From contig JBEKJU010000204.1 of NCBI GenBank assembly GCA_050011095.1, positions 1-6,703 of the forward strand: a stretch of 6,703 nucleotides of DNA. The letters are read 5' to 3'. Position numbers and translations under genes: made by a program. Below are positions 4,044 through 6,703 of the stretch, piece after piece (the first letter of the stretch is position 1; every line of letters starts with the position of its first letter). The notes beneath the pieces are model-generated. The model did not search any database. It had not been told where the DNA came from and saw nothing but the letters and a program-made list of their open reading frames with translations. The stretch comes from JBEKJU01 sp050011095 (lineage in GTDB: Bacteria; Desulfobacterota; Syntrophorhabdia; Syntrophorhabdales; WCHB1-27).

Positions 4044-6131
4044 TTATTCGGTCTTTCCTTCCATTTCCTTGAGGGCCGCCTTCCTGGAAAGCCTTATCCT
4101 TCCATTCTGCTCCACCTCGATCACCTTGACCGGTATCTGGTCGCCCTCCTTCACCACGTCGGACACCTTCTTCGTGTACGTCTCGGAGAGCTGGCTCACG
4201 TGGCAGAGGCCGTCGACGCCGGGAAGAATCTCGACGATGGCTCCAAAATCGGCCACCCTCTTGACCGTCCCCATGTAGACGGCGCCGGGCTCGATCTCCC
4301 TGGTGATGCCTTTTATGATCTCGATCGCCTTGTTGGCCGACTCCTCATCCTGGGAGACGATCTTCACGATGCCTGAATCCTCTATGTCTATCTTCACCCC
4401 TGTCTGTTCGACGATGCCCTTGATGACCTTTCCGCCCGGGCCTATGACCTCCCGTATCTTTTCAGGCCTGATCTTGAGCGTCCAGATGCGCGGTGCGTAG
4501 GGGGAGAGGATCTCCCTCGGCTTCTCCAGGGTCTTGGCCATGATGCCGAGGATATGTCCTATGCCGTTCTGCGCGAGCTTCACCGCCCGGGACATGACCT
4601 CCTTCGTGATGCCCTTCACCTTTATGTCCATCTGAACCGCGGTGATGCCCTGGCTCGTGCCTGCCACCTTGAAATCCATGTCGCCCATGTGGTCTTCGTC
4701 ACCGAGGATGTCGGAGAGGATGACATCCCTTCCATCCTGCATGACGAGCCCCATGGCAATGCCCGCGACCGGTTGTTTGACGGGAACGCCCGCGTCCATG
4801 AGGGAGAGGCATCCGGCGCACACCGAGGCCATCGACGAGGAACCGTTCGATTCGAGTATCTCGGAGACGACGCGTATCGTGTAGGGGAAGTCCTCTTTCG
4901 AGGGAAGTATGGCGGACAAGGCGCGCTCGGCGAGGTGGCCGTGGCCGATCTCGCGTCGTGACGCGGCCCTGAGCATCTTTACCTCGCCCACGCTGAAGGG
5001 AGGGAAATTGTAGTGGAGCATGAAGGACTTGTAGCTCTCGCCCTCGTGGATGGACTCGATCTTCTGCTCGTCTTCGGACGTGCCGAAGGTGGTGATGGCG
5101 AGGGCCTGGGTTTCACCTCGCGTAAAGAGTCCCGAACCGTGCGTCCTCGGGAGGACCGACACCTCGCAGGTGATCCGCCTGATGTCATCGGGCGCCCTTC
5201 CGTCGATCCTCTTCCCCGTGGCGAAAAGGTTCTGCCTCATCGTCTCGTTGGTTACCTCGTCGAAGGCCTTCCTGACGAGATTCTCGTCCAGGTCCGCGTA
5301 GGCCTGAAGGTGGGTCTCATGGACGTCCTTGAGCCGCTGCCCCCGCTCCAGTTTGTTCTGGATGGAAAAGACCTCCGCGAGCTCCTTCGCCAGGGCCGCC
5401 CTGATCTCTTCCTTCAGCTCCGCCGGGACGGCGGCGGCGTTCACCGCCCATTTCTCCCTGCCCGCCTTCTCGGCGAGCCGCTCCTGTATCTCTATGAGGG
5501 GCAGCATGCTCGTGTGCGCGAGGTCAATCGCCTCTATGAGCGCGTCGCCCTCGATGAAATCGGCGCCCCCTTCGACCATCATGATGGCGTCCCTGGTGCC
5601 GGCCACGACGATATCGAGGTCGCTCTCGTCACTATCTTCATTTGTCGGATTTATGATGAACTGACCCTTCCGTCTGCCCACCTTGACCGCTGCCAGCGGT
5701 CCGAGAAAAGGTATGGGGGAGAGGACGAGGGCGGCGGATGCGCCGATGATGCCGAGGACGGCAGGGTCATTCTCCTGGTCTGCGGAAAGGACGGTCGCGA
5801 TGATCTGCGTCTCGTTGTGGTAGCCCTTTGCAAAGGAGGGCCGAAGGGGCCTGTCTATCAGGCGCGAGGTGAGGACCTCCCTCTCGGACGGCCGTCCCTC
5901 CCGCTTGAAGAATCCGCCGGGGAATCTACCCGCCGCGTAGGCCATCTCCTGGTAGTTCACCGTGAGCGGCATGAAGTCGGTTTTCGCCTCCTCCTTCTCC
6001 GCCACCGCCGTTACCAGCAGAACCGTATCGCCGTATCGCATCACCACACTCCCATCCGCTTGTTTCGCCAGGGCGCCCGTTCCGATCGTAAGCGGTCTGC
6101 CGTAGAATTCAATTGTGATCGATTCTTCCAT
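4044..6131 (-). CDS. pnp: Polynucleotide phosphorylase (PNPase)
   Basis: PNPase degrades RNA 3' to 5' using phosphate and can add tails in reverse; it acts as a trimer, often in RNA degradosomes. The 695 aa are full length. There is a first RNase PH-like domain (about 10-140; FFKREGRPSE at 74-83, SRLIDRPLRP at 89-98), an all-helical linker (about 240-300) and a catalytic second RNase PH-like domain (about 305-540). The second domain contains GSGLFTRGETQA (332-343), RREIGHGHL (392-400), SNGSSSM (428-434) and the acidic cluster D478-D486. A KH domain follows with GPGG at 564-567, then an S1 domain from about 616 to 686. The protein stops right after S1 with no extra tail. AGAAGGA (6139-6145 on the plus strand) sits seven bases before the ATG. 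It follows rpsO by 25 bases. Confidence 0.98.
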   Translation of the reverse strand: MEESITIEFYGRPLTIGTGALAKQADGSVVMRYGDTVLLVTAVAEKEEAKTDFMPLTVNYQEMAYAAGRFPGGFFKREGRPSEREVLTSRLIDRPLRPSFAKGYHNETQIIATVLSADQENDPAVLGIIGASAALVLSPIPFLGPLAAVKVGRRKGQFIINPTNEDSDESDLDIVVAGTRDAIMMVEGGADFIEGDALIEAIDLAHTSMLPLIEIQERLAEKAGREKWAVNAAAVPAELKEEIRAALAKELAEVFSIQNKLERGQRLKDVHETHLQAYADLDENLVRKAFDEVTNETMRQNLFATGKRIDGRAPDDIRRITCEVSVLPRTHGSGLFTRGETQALAITTFGTSEDEQKIESIHEGESYKSFMLHYNFPPFSVGEVKMLRAASRREIGHGHLAERALSAILPSKEDFPYTIRVVSEILESNGSSSMASVCAGCLSLMDAGVPVKQPVAGIAMGLVMQDGRDVILSDILGDEDHMGDMDFKVAGTSQGITAVQMDIKVKGITKEVMSRAVKLAQNGIGHILGIMAKTLEKPREILSPYAPRIWTLKIRPEKIREVIGPGGKVIKGIVEQTGVKIDIEDSGIVKIVSQDEESANKAIEIIKGITREIEPGAVYMGTVKRVADFGAIVEILPGVDGLCHVSQLSETYTKKVSDVVKEGDQIPVKVIEVEQNGRIRLSRKAALKEMEGKTE

Positions 6132-6156
6132 TTTATTTTCCTTCTTCTCTTTAGTC

Positions 6157-6426
6157 TTATTTTCTCAAGCCCAATCTCTCGATAAGTTTTCTGTACCTGT
6201 CGACGTTCGTCTCCTTGAGGTAGCTGAGGAGCCTTCTCCTCGTGCCGACAAGGATGAGCAGGCCCCTTCGCGAGTTGTGGTCCTTCGCGAATTTCTTGAA
6301 ATGCTCGGTCAGCATCTTGATGCGTTCCGTGATGAGCGCCACCTGGACCTCGGGGGAGCCCGTGTCCTTTTCATGGGTCTTGAATGCACCTATGATAGCC
6401 TGCTTTTGCGTCGTGTCCAGCGCCAT
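6157..6426 (-). CDS. rpsO: 30S ribosomal protein S15
   Basis: S15 is a primary binder of the central domain of 16S rRNA and helps nucleate assembly of the 30S platform. The protein has 89 aa, the standard length. It includes the DTGSPEVQVA segment (21-30), the KDHNSRRGLL loop (48-57) and the conserved end LIERLGLRK. His42, Asp49 and Ser52, which contact rRNA in characterised S15 proteins, are present. The start is fixed by an excellent AAGGAGG (6435-6441 on the plus strand) eight bases upstream, which overlaps the truB stop codon. It lies between truB and pnp, as in many bacteria. In some species S15 represses its own mRNA through a leader structure, but the 13-base gap here leaves no room for one outside truB. 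Confidence 0.98.
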   Translation of the reverse strand: MALDTTQKQAIIGAFKTHEKDTGSPEVQVALITERIKMLTEHFKKFAKDHNSRRGLLILVGTRRRLLSYLKETNVDRYRKLIERLGLRK

Positions 6427-6439
6427 GTCTCCTGCCTCC

Positions 6440-6703
6440 TTAGCTATTGATTAATCGTTTCATTCTGATGGTTCGCGAGTCTCCATCCACGCTCCCTATG
6501 CCCAGAAGCACGCCGTCCTTGTTCATCAGTTTCGCGAGTTCGCCATGCTTCCAGTCTCTCGACCCGCCGAGGAGGGGCACGGGCATACCGCTCTTCAGAA
6601 ACTTCTCGAGTACCGGCTCGATGGTTATCCCCCTGGTCGTCTGCAATACGTCTTCCAGTGCAACCATGTATTTTACTACATCTTGCTTCACCTTCAAATA
6701 GTC
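6440..6703 (-). CDS. truB: tRNA pseudouridine-55 synthase, C-terminal part
   Basis: The last 87 residues of a gene that enters from the right edge. TruB makes pseudouridine at position 55 in the T-loop of tRNAs. The visible part is its C-terminal PUA-like RNA-binding region, recognised by FLKSGMPVPLL, then a KHGELAKL stretch and GVLLGIGSVDGDSRTIRMKRLI. The catalytic Asp and main domain lie outside the window. The first complete codon here is at 6703, so the gene certainly continues upstream. The stop TAA (6440-6442) is part of the rpsO ribosome site TAAGGAGG, so the end of truB translation and the start of rpsO are physically linked. The order truB-rpsO-pnp strengthens the call for this partial protein. 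Confidence 0.88.
   Translation of the reverse strand, partial: DYLKVKQDVVKYMVALEDVLQTTRGITIEPVLEKFLKSGMPVPLLGGSRDWKHGELAKLMNKDGVLLGIGSVDGDSRTIRMKRLINS

Noticed and set aside
2883..4376. Long open plus-strand frame of about 497 codons
   Set aside because: It lies wholly antisense to the peptidase and the end of pnp, both of which have clear family motifs. Long antisense frames are expected in GC-rich genes.
5013..6185. Open plus-strand frame of about 390 codons
   Set aside because: Antisense to the well-supported pnp gene. Its translation has no recognisable domain and no convincing ribosome site.

Overview
The window looks like bacterial chromosome from an anaerobic, moderately GC-rich organism. 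The order truB-rpsO-pnp-M16 peptidase-dut, together with a flavoredoxin-like protein typical of anaerobes, fits a deltaproteobacterial (Desulfobacterota) lineage such as the syntrophs or Geobacter relatives. This placement is inferred from gene order and protein style, not from a database search.

Right-hand two thirds (1499-6703, all minus strand): a tightly packed six-gene run read right to left. It holds the 3' end of truB (tRNA pseudouridine-55 synthase), rpsO (ribosomal protein S15), pnp (polynucleotide phosphorylase), an M16 zinc peptidase, dut (dUTPase) and a XerD-type tyrosine recombinase. Spacers are 13 and 25 nt, then 0 nt (TAA-ATG), a 13-nt overlap and an ATGA overlap. I see no internal terminator, so it is probably one transcription unit with coupled translation. 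It joins tRNA modification and ribosome assembly, RNA turnover, proteolysis, dUTP clearance and chromosome dimer resolution.

Middle (750-1498): a small plus-strand gene (1177-1437, 86 aa, unrecognised) converges on xerD. It has an elaborate leader: a near-consensus promoter (TTGACT-16-TATAAT), a possible 13-codon leader ORF, a GC-rich hairpin followed by six T, and a strong ribosome site. A segment inside the leader ORF can also pair with the left arm of the terminator hairpin, so the layout resembles transcription attenuation. This is the best candidate for something undescribed here. The rest of this non-coding stretch holds a long imperfect inverted repeat (883-955) and a small hairpin upstream of the promoter.

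Left (1-749, minus strand): a 168-aa flavin reductase/flavoredoxin-like protein, then a second imperfect inverted repeat (163-228). That repeat resembles the first, with TTTT and AAAA at the inner ends of the arms and a 38-nt loop between those tracts in both. The window ends with the first 27 codons of a gene for a CxxC-containing protein that has its own promoter-like sequence. The flavoprotein gene is thus flanked by two structured elements.
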